This document shows, one piece after another, positions 28,515-35,932 of a DNA stretch of 43,356 nucleotides. This stretch comes from Bacteroidales bacterium (GTDB taxonomy: Bacteria; Bacteroidota; Bacteroidia; Bacteroidales; UBA932): positions 1 through 43,356 of the forward strand of contig JAEDMF010000001.1 in NCBI GenBank assembly GCA_016303175.1, in the 5' to 3' direction. The notes under the pieces are model-generated. The model saw only the letters and a list, made by a program, of their open reading frames with translations, had not been told where the DNA came from and did no database searches. The number at the start of each line of letters is the position of its first letter. The first letter of the stretch is position 1. The position numbers and the translations under genes are program-made.

Positions 28515-29660
28515 ATGAAAAGGATTTTACTTGCAGCAAGCATTTGCATATTAAGTATATTCAATACGTCCGGAGCCGCTAAGGCCTCCAAGGCAGCTCG
28601 CCCGGCTCCCGTGTGCACTCAGTGGAGCGCGGAAAAGGCCAGAGAATGGTACGATGCCCAGCAATGGCCCGTGGGCTGTTGCTTCGTGCCCTCGTACGCC
28701 GTCAATCAGTTCGAGATGTGGCAGGAGGACACTTTCAACCTGCCGGTCTTGGACAAGGAGTTTGGCCTGTGCCGGGACTTGGGTTTCAATCTGGTGCGAA
28801 TTTATCTTCACGAAATGCTCTGGTGGGACGATGCGGAGGGCTTCAAGTCCAGAATAGACAAGGTATTGGACTTGGCCCAAGCCCATGGCCTCAAGGTGAC
28901 CTTCACTTTTTGCACCAACGGAGGTTCGCAGCAGCAACTCGGCAAGCAGCCTGAGCCCCTTGAGGGCATACATGGAGGCGGCCGCTGGTGCTGTAGTCCT
29001 TCCACCGAGATGATGAATAACAGGGAACTTTGGCCCCGTTTCAAGGAATACCTCCAGGACATTCTCCGTACCTATGCTCACGACGAGCGCATATTGTACT
29101 GGTGCCTCCAGAATGAACCGGAAAACATCAAACCTGACCGCGACCCCATTGAATGGATGAAGGCTCTGTACGAATGGGCCTGGGAAGTGCGTCCGGACCA
29201 GCCTCTGTCTTCTCCCGTATGGCAGAGACCCGGTTATGCCGGAGCAAAGACCCGTCTGGATGCCGTGAGCTGGTGCCTGCAGTATTCCGACATCATTACC
29301 TTCCACTGCTATTACGGCCCCAAGGAGCTCGAGACCTTCATAAAGATGCTCTCCGTTTTCCACCGCCCTATGATATGCCAGGAGTATATGGGCCGCAACC
29401 TGGGCAGCACCTTCGAACTCTGTATGCCCATTTTCAAGCGGGAGAAGGTCGGCTGCCTGAACTGGGGTCTGGTGGAAGGCAAGTGCAAATACCGCTATCC
29501 CTGGGGACACAAGCCCGAACAGGGAGAACCTGACATATGGTTTCACAGCATATACTGGGAGGATTATACCCCGTGGTGCTCAACCGAGGTGGAATACATC
29601 AAAAGGATGACAGCGGACAAGAGCGCCGCCGGCCGCAATCCCAAATATCCCATAAACTGA
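28515..29660 (+). CDS. Clan GH-A glycoside hydrolase, GH5-like (often labelled 1,4-beta-xylanase)
   Basis: Secreted TIM-barrel hydrolase of 381 residues. The signal is ILLAASICILSIFNTSGAAKA. The barrel motifs are clear: GFNLVRIYLHEMLWWDD (beta2), GLKVTFTF (beta3), ILYWCLQNEPEN with the likely acid/base Glu201 after Asn (beta4), DIITFHCYYG (beta6) and MICQEYMGR with the likely nucleophile Glu290 (beta7). The N-E pair and the roughly 90-residue distance fit retaining clan GH-A enzymes. Similar Bacteroidetes proteins are called cellulase-family glycosylhydrolase or xylanase without biochemical support. It follows the DUF5107 gene by 12 nt and precedes an esterase gene, so the three may process one oligosaccharide. 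The exact family and substrate are open. Confidence 0.8.
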   Translation: MKRILLAASICILSIFNTSGAAKASKAARPAPVCTQWSAEKAREWYDAQQWPVGCCFVPSYAVNQFEMWQEDTFNLPVLDKEFGLCRDLGFNLVRIYLHEMLWWDDAEGFKSRIDKVLDLAQAHGLKVTFTFCTNGGSQQQLGKQPEPLEGIHGGGRWCCSPSTEMMNNRELWPRFKEYLQDILRTYAHDERILYWCLQNEPENIKPDRDPIEWMKALYEWAWEVRPDQPLSSPVWQRPGYAGAKTRLDAVSWCLQYSDIITFHCYYGPKELETFIKMLSVFHRPMICQEYMGRNLGSTFELCMPIFKREKVGCLNWGLVEGKCKYRYPWGHKPEQGEPDIWFHSIYWEDYTPWCSTEVEYIKRMTADKSAAGRNPKYPIN

Positions 29661-29663
29661 TTT

Positions 29664-29687
29664 TTTGTCCCGTTTTGTCGGGGCAAA
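29664..29687 (+). promoter_or_regulatory. Hairpin between GH5-like and esterase genes
   Basis: TTTGTCCCG (29664-29672) pairs with CGGGGCAAA (29679-29687) over 9 bp with one wobble and a 6-nt loop. No T-run follows on either strand, so it is not a standard terminator. It fills most of the 43-nt gap between the two genes and could be an mRNA processing or stability element. Confidence 0.4.
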
Positions 29688-29703
29688 TCTCTATATTGCA
29701 AGA

Positions 29704-30777
29704 ATGAAACGTTTTATGCTTATTGCGCTGCTCCTCTTTGCAGGAGCAGCCGTTGCCAACGCCCAATGGGACTATGTGGATGCGTCCACCCTTACCCTGG
29801 TGGGAAAGCTCTTCCCCGATACTCCGAATCCCTGGCACAGAGTTAATACTGACTTGTACGGAGGTTTTGACCAGACCGAGTTCAAACAGGTGCATATGAG
29901 TGCGGGCATAGCCGTCGCCTTCCGCACGGATTCACCCTGCCTGTCGGTGCGGACCGCAGGCTCGACGGTGCACAATGCGGGCAGCAGCAACTATATAGCC
30001 GGCAGAGGTTTTGACCTCTATATCAAAAAAGGAGGCAAATGGTTGTGGGCCGGACAGACAGGCTTGGAAGACGACAAAAACAAGGCCTTGATTTATTTCA
30101 ATGATGCCGGTATGTGCGATTGTCTGCTCTATTTGCCTCTCTTTGCCGAATTGGATCGCCTGGAGATTGGTGTCAAATCAGGTTCCACCATAAAGAAGGC
30201 CGAAGCCCCCTTCAAATACCGCATCGCTGTCTTCGGCTCGTCTTTCACCCACGGCTTCGGATGCTCCCGCCCCGGTATGTGCTGGCCCTCCCAGTTCTCG
30301 CGTATGACCGGTTTGCAACTGTTGAATTTGGGTTGCTCCGGCCACAGTCTGCTCCAACCCTATTTCGCTGAGGCTCTTGCCGCTGCTCCCGATGTGGATG
30401 CCTACATCTTCGATGCCTTCTCCAACCCCTCTGCGGAATTGATTCAGGAGAGACTCTTCCCCTTTATCGAGACCATTCAGGCCGTAAAACCCGATGTGCC
30501 CCTCATTTTCGTAAAAACGCTTTACAGGGAGTGGAGGAATTTCAATTCAGACGTTGACGGAAAGGAGACGGACAAAATGGAAATGGCGGAGCTGATGATG
30601 AAGAAAGCCTGCAAGAAGTACAAGAACGTGTACTATGTAAACTCCACCAATGCCGCAGATGCCCTTCATGAAACCACTGTGGATGGTACTCATCCCGGCA
30701 ACTGGGGCTACAGACTTTATGTCGAATCCATAATGGACGATGTTCTGAAGATTCTCGCCCAGTACGGCATTAAGTAA
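29704..30777 (+). CDS. GxDLY / GDSL-type (SGNH) carbohydrate esterase
   Basis: Secreted SGNH hydrolase of 357 residues, probably removing acetyl or other acyl groups from glycans. Signal MKRFMLIALLLFAGAAVANAQ. Residues about 30-165 form the GxDLY-type beta-sandwich (IAGRGFDLYIKKGG). The SGNH part follows: block I YRIAVFGSSFTHGFG with the nucleophile expected at Ser180, where Ser replaces the usual Asp of GDS; a GCSGHSLLQPYFA stretch with the oxyanion Gly; and block V VDGTHPGNWGY supplying Asp327 and His330. I chose the ATG at 29704 because it gives a clean signal peptide; the frame is open upstream to an ATG at 29665. It is the last gene of the carbohydrate block. Confidence 0.88.
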   Translation: MKRFMLIALLLFAGAAVANAQWDYVDASTLTLVGKLFPDTPNPWHRVNTDLYGGFDQTEFKQVHMSAGIAVAFRTDSPCLSVRTAGSTVHNAGSSNYIAGRGFDLYIKKGGKWLWAGQTGLEDDKNKALIYFNDAGMCDCLLYLPLFAELDRLEIGVKSGSTIKKAEAPFKYRIAVFGSSFTHGFGCSRPGMCWPSQFSRMTGLQLLNLGCSGHSLLQPYFAEALAAAPDVDAYIFDAFSNPSAELIQERLFPFIETIQAVKPDVPLIFVKTLYREWRNFNSDVDGKETDKMEMAELMMKKACKKYKNVYYVNSTNAADALHETTVDGTHPGNWGYRLYVESIMDDVLKILAQYGIK

Positions 30778-30802
30778 TCCTACGCATTTTTTTTCAGAAA
30801 AG

Positions 30803-30836
30803 TTGTACAACGTAAGATAAAAACTTTTTATATTTG
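30803..30836 (+). promoter_or_regulatory. Candidate purF promoter with overlapping palindrome
   Basis: TATATTTG at 30829-30836 is a perfect TAnnTTTG box. An imperfect -33 box (TTGT, 30803-30806) lies 22 nt upstream and overlaps a perfect 10-bp palindrome, GTTGTACAAC (30802-30811), a possible operator. The expected transcription start is near 30843, which leaves a leader of about 250 nt before purF. Confidence 0.6.
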
Positions 30837-30842
30837 TACCCC

Positions 30843-31094
30843 GTAAACTTTTTGCAAACGCGATTTTTATGGGAAAAGTCCTTTCAATGACTGCATTCAA
30901 CTTTGACTATCTTTACGGATACGTCAGCACCGCAGCTTGGCTCGGCGCCACTGAATTCAGCCCTATGACAGGCCTCATTCCCTCCGGACAAAATATAGGA
31001 CAGGCAGCTATTCCAGCATGGAAAAGCTGCCTGCTTTGCGTCTTGCACGCGGCTGCATACAAACTTAAACTGAACTTCACACCTAAACTTGACT
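30843..31094 (+). promoter_or_regulatory. Long structured 5' leader of purF
   Basis: No supported gene lies in this stretch of about 250 nt. Its main feature is a strong hairpin at 31001-31033: CAGGCAGCT pairs with AGCTGCCTG (9 bp), then one A-A mismatch, then TTCCA with TGGAA closed by a 3-nt loop. No T-run follows. Its position 61 nt before the purF start fits a regulatory leader, riboswitch part or attenuator. I do not recognise a known riboswitch class. A reading frame from 30869 crosses it but runs out of frame into purF. Confidence 0.45.
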
Positions 31095-32498
31095 ATGAAA
31101 ACTTTTTCCGCTGCCTCCGGACATCTTCGGGAGGAGTGCGGCGTATTCGCTGTTTACGCCCTTGACAATGCCGCGTCATATATCTATTATGGCCTTCACA
31201 GCCTGCAGCATCGCGGGCAGGAAGGCTGCGGCATCGTCACTGTAGATGATGGCGGAGCTTTCCACAATCACAGGGGACTAGGCCTGGTCAGTGAAGTCTT
31301 CAACCCCGGTGAGCTGTCCAAGCTGGAAGGCACTATGGGCATAGGACACGTCAGATACTCCACCTTCGGGGGCGGCGGTCTGGACAATGTCCAACCCTTC
31401 TATTTCCGCCATAAAAGAGGCGATTTTGCCCTTGCCCACAACGGCAACATAGTCAACGCGGATGAACTGAGGGACGCTCTTGAGGAACAGGGCTGCCTGT
31501 TCCGCACGACCTCCGACAGCGAGATTCTGGCCCACCTGATTCGCAAGAATCCAGACGAGGACCGCATACACAACATAATAGAAGCCCTGCGCAGAATTGA
31601 GGGAGCCTTTTCCTTCGTGATAATGACACGCAAGCGCATTTATGCCTGCCGCGACAAGAATGGCCTCAGACCTCTTTCCATCGGACGCATAGGCAGCGCC
31701 TATGTGGTCAGCAGCGAGACCTGCGCCTTTCCCATCATAGGCGCGGAGTACCTCAGGGACGTCGAGCCGGGGGAGATAGTCTGCATTGACAACCACGGCC
31801 TGCGCAGCAACTTCTACACCGACAGCATCTGTCCGCGCATCTGTTCGATGGAGTACATATATTTCGCCCGTCCGGACTCTATGATAGAAGGATGCAATGT
31901 GCATAACTTCAGAAAGGCATCGGGCCGCATACTTGCCCGCAAGGCTCCGGTTGAGGCGGATATTGTGGTAGGAGTGCCTGATTCCAGCCAAAGCGCAGCT
32001 ATAGGTTACAGCGAAGAGAGCGGCATACCCCTCGAAATAGGCCTCGTAAAGAGCAGGTACGTCGGCAGGACCTTCATCCAGCCTACCCGGCAGCTCAGGG
32101 AGATGGGAGTCAAAATGAAACTCTCCGCCATAAAGGAGGTGGTCAGCGGCAAGAGGGTTGTGCTGATAGACGATTCCATAGTCAGGGGCACTACCTCACT
32201 TCGCATCGTGCGTATGCTCAGGGAAGCCGGCGCATCGGAGGTTCACGTGCGCATAGCCTCTCCGCCTCTGTGCAATCCCTGCTTCTACGGGGTGGACATT
32301 TCGGATTATGACCAGCTAATCAGCGCCTCCCTTCCTCCGCAGGAAGTCTGCAGGGCGATAGAGGCCGACAGCCTGGTTTTTCTGGAGGAAGAGGATTTGC
32401 TTGCCTCCGCTCCGGGCCACAGGGGGATGTGTTTTGCCTGCTTCAACGGGTCTTATCCCACCCCTACATTCAGTCACAAAGTAAGAAAACAGCAATAG
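31095..32498 (+). CDS. purF: Amidophosphoribosyltransferase (PurF), Fe-S type
   Basis: First step of purine synthesis: PRPP plus glutamine to phosphoribosylamine. The 467 residues begin with a short propeptide (MKTFSAASGHLREE) before Cys15 in C-G-V-F, the N-terminal nucleophile of class II glutamine amidotransferases. The phosphoribosyltransferase half has the PRPP loop VVLIDDSIVRGTT. Cysteines in SICPRICSMEYIYFARP, PCFYG and GMCFACF match the positions of the [4Fe-4S] ligands of the Bacillus-type enzyme. I chose the ATG at 31095; a TTG six bases upstream is less likely. It has a long leader with its own promoter and lies 6 nt before pyrG, so both are probably co-transcribed. Confidence 0.96.
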   Translation: MKTFSAASGHLREECGVFAVYALDNAASYIYYGLHSLQHRGQEGCGIVTVDDGGAFHNHRGLGLVSEVFNPGELSKLEGTMGIGHVRYSTFGGGGLDNVQPFYFRHKRGDFALAHNGNIVNADELRDALEEQGCLFRTTSDSEILAHLIRKNPDEDRIHNIIEALRRIEGAFSFVIMTRKRIYACRDKNGLRPLSIGRIGSAYVVSSETCAFPIIGAEYLRDVEPGEIVCIDNHGLRSNFYTDSICPRICSMEYIYFARPDSMIEGCNVHNFRKASGRILARKAPVEADIVVGVPDSSQSAAIGYSEESGIPLEIGLVKSRYVGRTFIQPTRQLREMGVKMKLSAIKEVVSGKRVVLIDDSIVRGTTSLRIVRMLREAGASEVHVRIASPPLCNPCFYGVDISDYDQLISASLPPQEVCRAIEADSLVFLEEEDLLASAPGHRGMCFACFNGSYPTPTFSHKVRKQQ

Positions 32499-32504
32499 CT
32501 AAAA

Positions 32505-34100
32505 ATGGCAACAAAACATATTATAGTAACGGGCGGAGTAGTGTCATCGCTCGGAAAGGGCATAATTTCGTCATCCATAGGAAAGCTGCTGCAATCCCGC
32601 GGCTACAGTGTCACCATCCAGAAGTTTGACCCCTATATCAACATCGACCCGGGCACCCTCAACCCCTACGAGCATGGGGAGTGCTACGTGACCTCCGACG
32701 GCACTGAGACCGACCTTGACCTGGGCCACTACGAGCGTTTCACCGGCATACGCACCGGCCGTATGAACTCCCTGACAACAGGCAGAATATTCAAGACCGT
32801 CATAGAGAGGGAAAGGAAGGGAGATTACCTTGGCAAGACCATACAGATAGTGCCCCACATCACCGACGAAATCAAGAGAAATATCTCCGTTCTGGCCTCC
32901 ACGACCGGGGTGGACTTCGTGATAACCGAAATCGGAGGCACCATAGGCGACATCGAAAGCGCTCCTTTTATGGAAGCCATACGCCAGTTCAAATGGGAAC
33001 AGGAGGGCAATGTGCTGAATGTGCATCTGACCTACGTGCCCTACCTTTGCGCTGCGGGTGAGTTTAAGACCAAGCCCACCCAGCATTCCGTCAAGGAATT
33101 GCAGGGAGACGGCATTCAGCCCGACATCCTCATACTCAGGACCGAGAAGCATCTGGATCGCCATCTGCTCGACAAAGTTTCCTCCTTCTGCAACGTGGCC
33201 AAGGATTGCGTCTTCCAGAGCGAGAACCTGCCTTCCATTTATGAGGTGCCCCTGAATATGCAAGCCCAGGGCCTTGATACCGCCATTCTGCGTTGCCTGG
33301 GGATGGACGATGCGGCGACTGTTTCGGATATGACCCAATGGAAGGCTTTCGTGGACAAGTATTATGGCGCGAGCCGCAGCTGCGAGGTGGCCCTCGTGGG
33401 CAAATACGACCTGCAGGACGCCTACAAGAGCATACGCGAAGCTTTGGTCCATGCTGCCACCCATCAGGAAATCAAGGTGAACATACGTTTCGTCAACTCC
33501 GAGAATATCGACGCTTCCAATGTGGGAGAGGCGCTCAGGGGCTGTGCGGGAGTTATTATATGTCCCGGTTTCGGCACGAGGGGCACGGAGGGCAAGATAG
33601 AGGCAGCGCGTTATGCAAGGGAACACGACATCCCCACTCTGGGTATATGTTTCGGTATGCAGATGATGGTCATTGAATTTGCCCGCAATGTGCTGGGCTA
33701 TACTGATGCCAACAGCAATGAACTCGACCCTCAGACCTGTCACAATGTGATAGATATGATGCAGGAGCAGAAGACCATAACTGCCCTTGGCGGAACAATG
33801 CGGCTGGGTGAGTTTGCCTGCAGGCTTGCTCCTACTTCACTCGTAAGGCGGATATACGGCATTGATGTCATCTACGAGCGCCATCGCCACAGATACGAGT
33901 TCAACAGCGCCTTCAGGGAGGCATTCGAAGCGGCCGGAATGAAGTGCAGCGGCATCAACCCGGACAGTGGTTTGGTGGAGATAGTAGAAGTGCCCTCCAG
34001 ACGCTGGTACGTCGGCACCCAGTTCCACCCAGAGTACAGCAGCACCGTGCTTGCCCCGCATCCCCTTTTCGTGGACTTCGTCAAAGCCTGCAACTTATAA
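32505..34100 (+). CDS. pyrG: CTP synthase
   Basis: Converts UTP, ATP and glutamine to CTP in the cytoplasm. It has 531 residues, normal length. The synthetase domain begins with TGGVVSSLGKG and holds KFDPYINIDPGT and EHGECYVTSDGTETDLDLGHYERF. The glutaminase domain (about 300-531) has GICFGMQMM with nucleophile Cys382 and the FHPEYSS His-Glu pair near the end. The start ATG is 6 nt after purF. The next gene follows after 52 nt without a terminator, so read-through into the P-II gene is possible. Confidence 0.98.
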   Translation: MATKHIIVTGGVVSSLGKGIISSSIGKLLQSRGYSVTIQKFDPYINIDPGTLNPYEHGECYVTSDGTETDLDLGHYERFTGIRTGRMNSLTTGRIFKTVIERERKGDYLGKTIQIVPHITDEIKRNISVLASTTGVDFVITEIGGTIGDIESAPFMEAIRQFKWEQEGNVLNVHLTYVPYLCAAGEFKTKPTQHSVKELQGDGIQPDILILRTEKHLDRHLLDKVSSFCNVAKDCVFQSENLPSIYEVPLNMQAQGLDTAILRCLGMDDAATVSDMTQWKAFVDKYYGASRSCEVALVGKYDLQDAYKSIREALVHAATHQEIKVNIRFVNSENIDASNVGEALRGCAGVIICPGFGTRGTEGKIEAARYAREHDIPTLGICFGMQMMVIEFARNVLGYTDANSNELDPQTCHNVIDMMQEQKTITALGGTMRLGEFACRLAPTSLVRRIYGIDVIYERHRHRYEFNSAFREAFEAAGMKCSGINPDSGLVEIVEVPSRRWYVGTQFHPEYSSTVLAPHPLFVDFVKACNL

Positions 34101-34152
34101 CCTATCAACATATTACTAACTTCAACTTATTAACTTCCAAAAACTAAAAACT

Positions 34153-34500
34153 ATGAAAAAAATTGAAGCAATCATCCGCAAGACAAAGTTTGAGGATGTG
34201 AAGGCGGCTCTTTTCGAGGCCGACATCAATTGGTTTTCCTATTCGGAAGTCCACGCCATAGGCCAGGACAGACAGGACAGGATTTACCGCGGTGTAATGT
34301 ACAGCACCGACATCATTTCCAGAATTGAAATAACCATCATCTGCCGTGACCAGTGTGTACAGGGAGCAGTGGATGCCATCTTGAAATCGGCCTATACGGG
34401 CGAGGTGGGAGATGGCAGAATCTTCATTAGCCCCGTGGATGACACATATTCCATCCGCACAGGCGAAAACGGTGACACAGTATTGGCAGACAAAAAATGA
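34153..34500 (+). CDS. glnK: P-II family nitrogen regulatory protein (GlnB/GlnK)
   Basis: Small trimeric sensor of nitrogen and energy status that binds ATP, ADP and 2-oxoglutarate and, in amt-linked members, blocks the ammonium channel. It has 115 residues: MKKIEAIIRKTKFEDVKAAL, the T-loop QDRIYRGVMYSTDIIS, and the B-loop TGEVGDGRIFI. Tyr50 lies where E. coli GlnB/GlnK has the uridylylated Tyr51, but the preceding residue is Met where Glu is usual. It sits 6 nt before amt, the classic glnK-amtB pair. The upstream 52 nt are AT-rich with repeated AACTT runs and no clear Bacteroides promoter. Confidence 0.93.
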   Translation: MKKIEAIIRKTKFEDVKAALFEADINWFSYSEVHAIGQDRQDRIYRGVMYSTDIISRIEITIICRDQCVQGAVDAILKSAYTGEVGDGRIFISPVDDTYSIRTGENGDTVLADKK

Positions 34501-34506
34501 TGAATT

Positions 34507-35733
34507 ATGGAAACGGTTATTTCTACAATCAACAGTATTGATACTGTTTGGGTGCTGCTTGCAGCGATGCTTGTATTCTGGATGCAACCCGGTTTTGCCC
34601 TTGTTGAGGCCGGCTTCACCCGCTCTAAGAACACAGCCAACATTCTTATGAAAAACTATGTGGACTTTATGGTGGGCTCCATACTCTTCTGGTTCATAGG
34701 CTTCGGCATTATGCACGGGAGCGGCAACGGCTTCATCGGTGAACTTCACCTCTTCGATTGCAGTTTCATCGGCGACTCCAACATTCCTGCCGAGGCTGCT
34801 CTAATTTTCCAGACGATGTTCTGCGCCACAGCCGCCACCATCGTGTCCGGCGGTATGGCTGAGAGGACCAAGTTCTCTATGTACATTGTCATCTCCATTG
34901 CCATTTCAGTGCTCATTTATCCCATAGAGGGCCACTGGACTTGGGGCGGAGGCTGGCTCGCAGACCTCGGTTTCCACGATTTCGCAGGTTCGACCGTGGT
35001 GCACGCGGTGGGCGGCTCCATAGCTCTTGCGGGAGCGATGATACTCGGACCCAGACGCGGCAAATACACTGCCTCAGGCAAATCGGTCGCAATCCCCGGT
35101 CACAACCTCACCTTCGGCGTGCTTGGCGTATTCATCCTCTGGCTCGGCTGGTTCGGCTTCAACCCCGGTTCCCAGCTTGCCGCTGACGGTGCGGAGAATG
35201 CCACGGCAATTTCCCACGTATTCTGCACGACCAATATGGCTGCGGCCGTGGGCGGATTCACGGTGCTCGTGCTGACCTGGATATTCTACGGCAAGCCTTC
35301 TCTGTCTCTGGTATGCAACGGTGTGCTCGCCGGCCTTGTAGGCATCACGGCAGGCTGTGATATGGTCAGCATAGGCGGTTCGGCCATCATAGGTCTGGTA
35401 TGCGGCGCGGCTATGCTCGGCTCAGTTGCCTTCATTGACAAGGTATGCAAGGTGGATGACCCCGTGGGCGCAGTGTCAGTGCACGGCGTATGCGGCATTC
35501 TGGGCACTCTGATGACAGGTCTGCTCGCTGTTGACGGTGGTCTTTTCTATGGCGGAGGCTGGCACTTCCTGGGTGTTGAGGCCCTCGGCGTTGTAGTTAC
35601 GGTGGCTTGGGCCTTCGTGCTGGGTTATGTGATACTCAAGCTTCTGGATCTCATCTGGGGCATACGCGTCGAGCCTCGTGTAGAGGAAGAAGGTCTTGAT
35701 ATCTATGAACACGGCGAAACTGCCTACAACTGA
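34507..35733 (+). CDS. amtB: Ammonium transporter (Amt family)
   Basis: Inner-membrane ammonium channel of 408 residues with about 11 hydrophobic helices. The twin pore histidines are visible: His166 in STVVHAVGG and His326 in SVHGVCGILGT. The family stretch ATIVSGGMAERTKFSMY and the EGHWTWGGGWL segment are intact. It starts 6 nt after the P-II gene, which supports direct control of the channel by that protein. The short C-terminal tail (EPRVEEEGLDIYEHGETAYN) is where P-II would act. It converges with lptF across 199 nt. Confidence 0.97.
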   Translation: METVISTINSIDTVWVLLAAMLVFWMQPGFALVEAGFTRSKNTANILMKNYVDFMVGSILFWFIGFGIMHGSGNGFIGELHLFDCSFIGDSNIPAEAALIFQTMFCATAATIVSGGMAERTKFSMYIVISIAISVLIYPIEGHWTWGGGWLADLGFHDFAGSTVVHAVGGSIALAGAMILGPRRGKYTASGKSVAIPGHNLTFGVLGVFILWLGWFGFNPGSQLAADGAENATAISHVFCTTNMAAAVGGFTVLVLTWIFYGKPSLSLVCNGVLAGLVGITAGCDMVSIGGSAIIGLVCGAAMLGSVAFIDKVCKVDDPVGAVSVHGVCGILGTLMTGLLAVDGGLFYGGGWHFLGVEALGVVVTVAWAFVLGYVILKLLDLIWGIRVEPRVEEEGLDIYEHGETAYN

Positions 35734-35932
35734 TTGTGGGTCTTTTGTATGCAGTTGAGTTATGGTGCTGCCATGAGGCGGACGTGCCCACCCCCGGGCA
35801 CGGGAAGGGGGATGGGGCCCGCAAGATACGAGTTATCGCGCAGCGATGACGAAGGAGATTGTGGGAGGGGCCGGAGTGAGGCGAAGCCGAACGGAGTTCC
35901 GCCGATGGCAGTGCCATGCGAACGAAACACAA
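35734..35932. repeat. GC-rich intergenic cluster of short palindromes
   Basis: The 199-nt gap between convergent amtB and lptF holds no supported gene. It is dense in inverted repeats: CGTGCCC-N6-GGGCACG (35783-35802), GGGCCC (35815-35820), ATCGC-GCA-GCGAT (35835-35847), GGC-GAA-GCC (35880-35888), CGGA-GT-TCCG (35892-35901) and ATGGCA-G-TGCCAT (35905-35917). None is followed by a T-run, so no standard terminator is seen for either gene. It may be an extragenic repeat of this genome or a structured RNA; only a search of the whole genome can tell. Confidence 0.5.

Noticed and set aside
31001..31033. Purine riboswitch or intrinsic terminator
   Set aside because: The hairpin lacks a following T-run, and I see no three-way junction core of a purine aptamer; it is kept only as an unassigned structured element.
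30869..31165. A 98-codon frame in the purF leader
   Set aside because: It overlaps purF by about 70 nt in another frame, ends in an Arg/Cys-rich shadow sequence, and has no signal or domain. A short leader peptide using its start cannot be excluded, but nothing supports it.
34101..34152. Repeated AACTT runs before glnK as an operator
   Set aside because: The runs are short, AT-rich and irregular; they could be chance in a low-complexity leader, and no promoter box is linked to them.
35783..35802. Hairpin as terminator of amtB
   Set aside because: The stem is strong (7 bp GC-rich), but purine-rich sequence follows instead of T residues.
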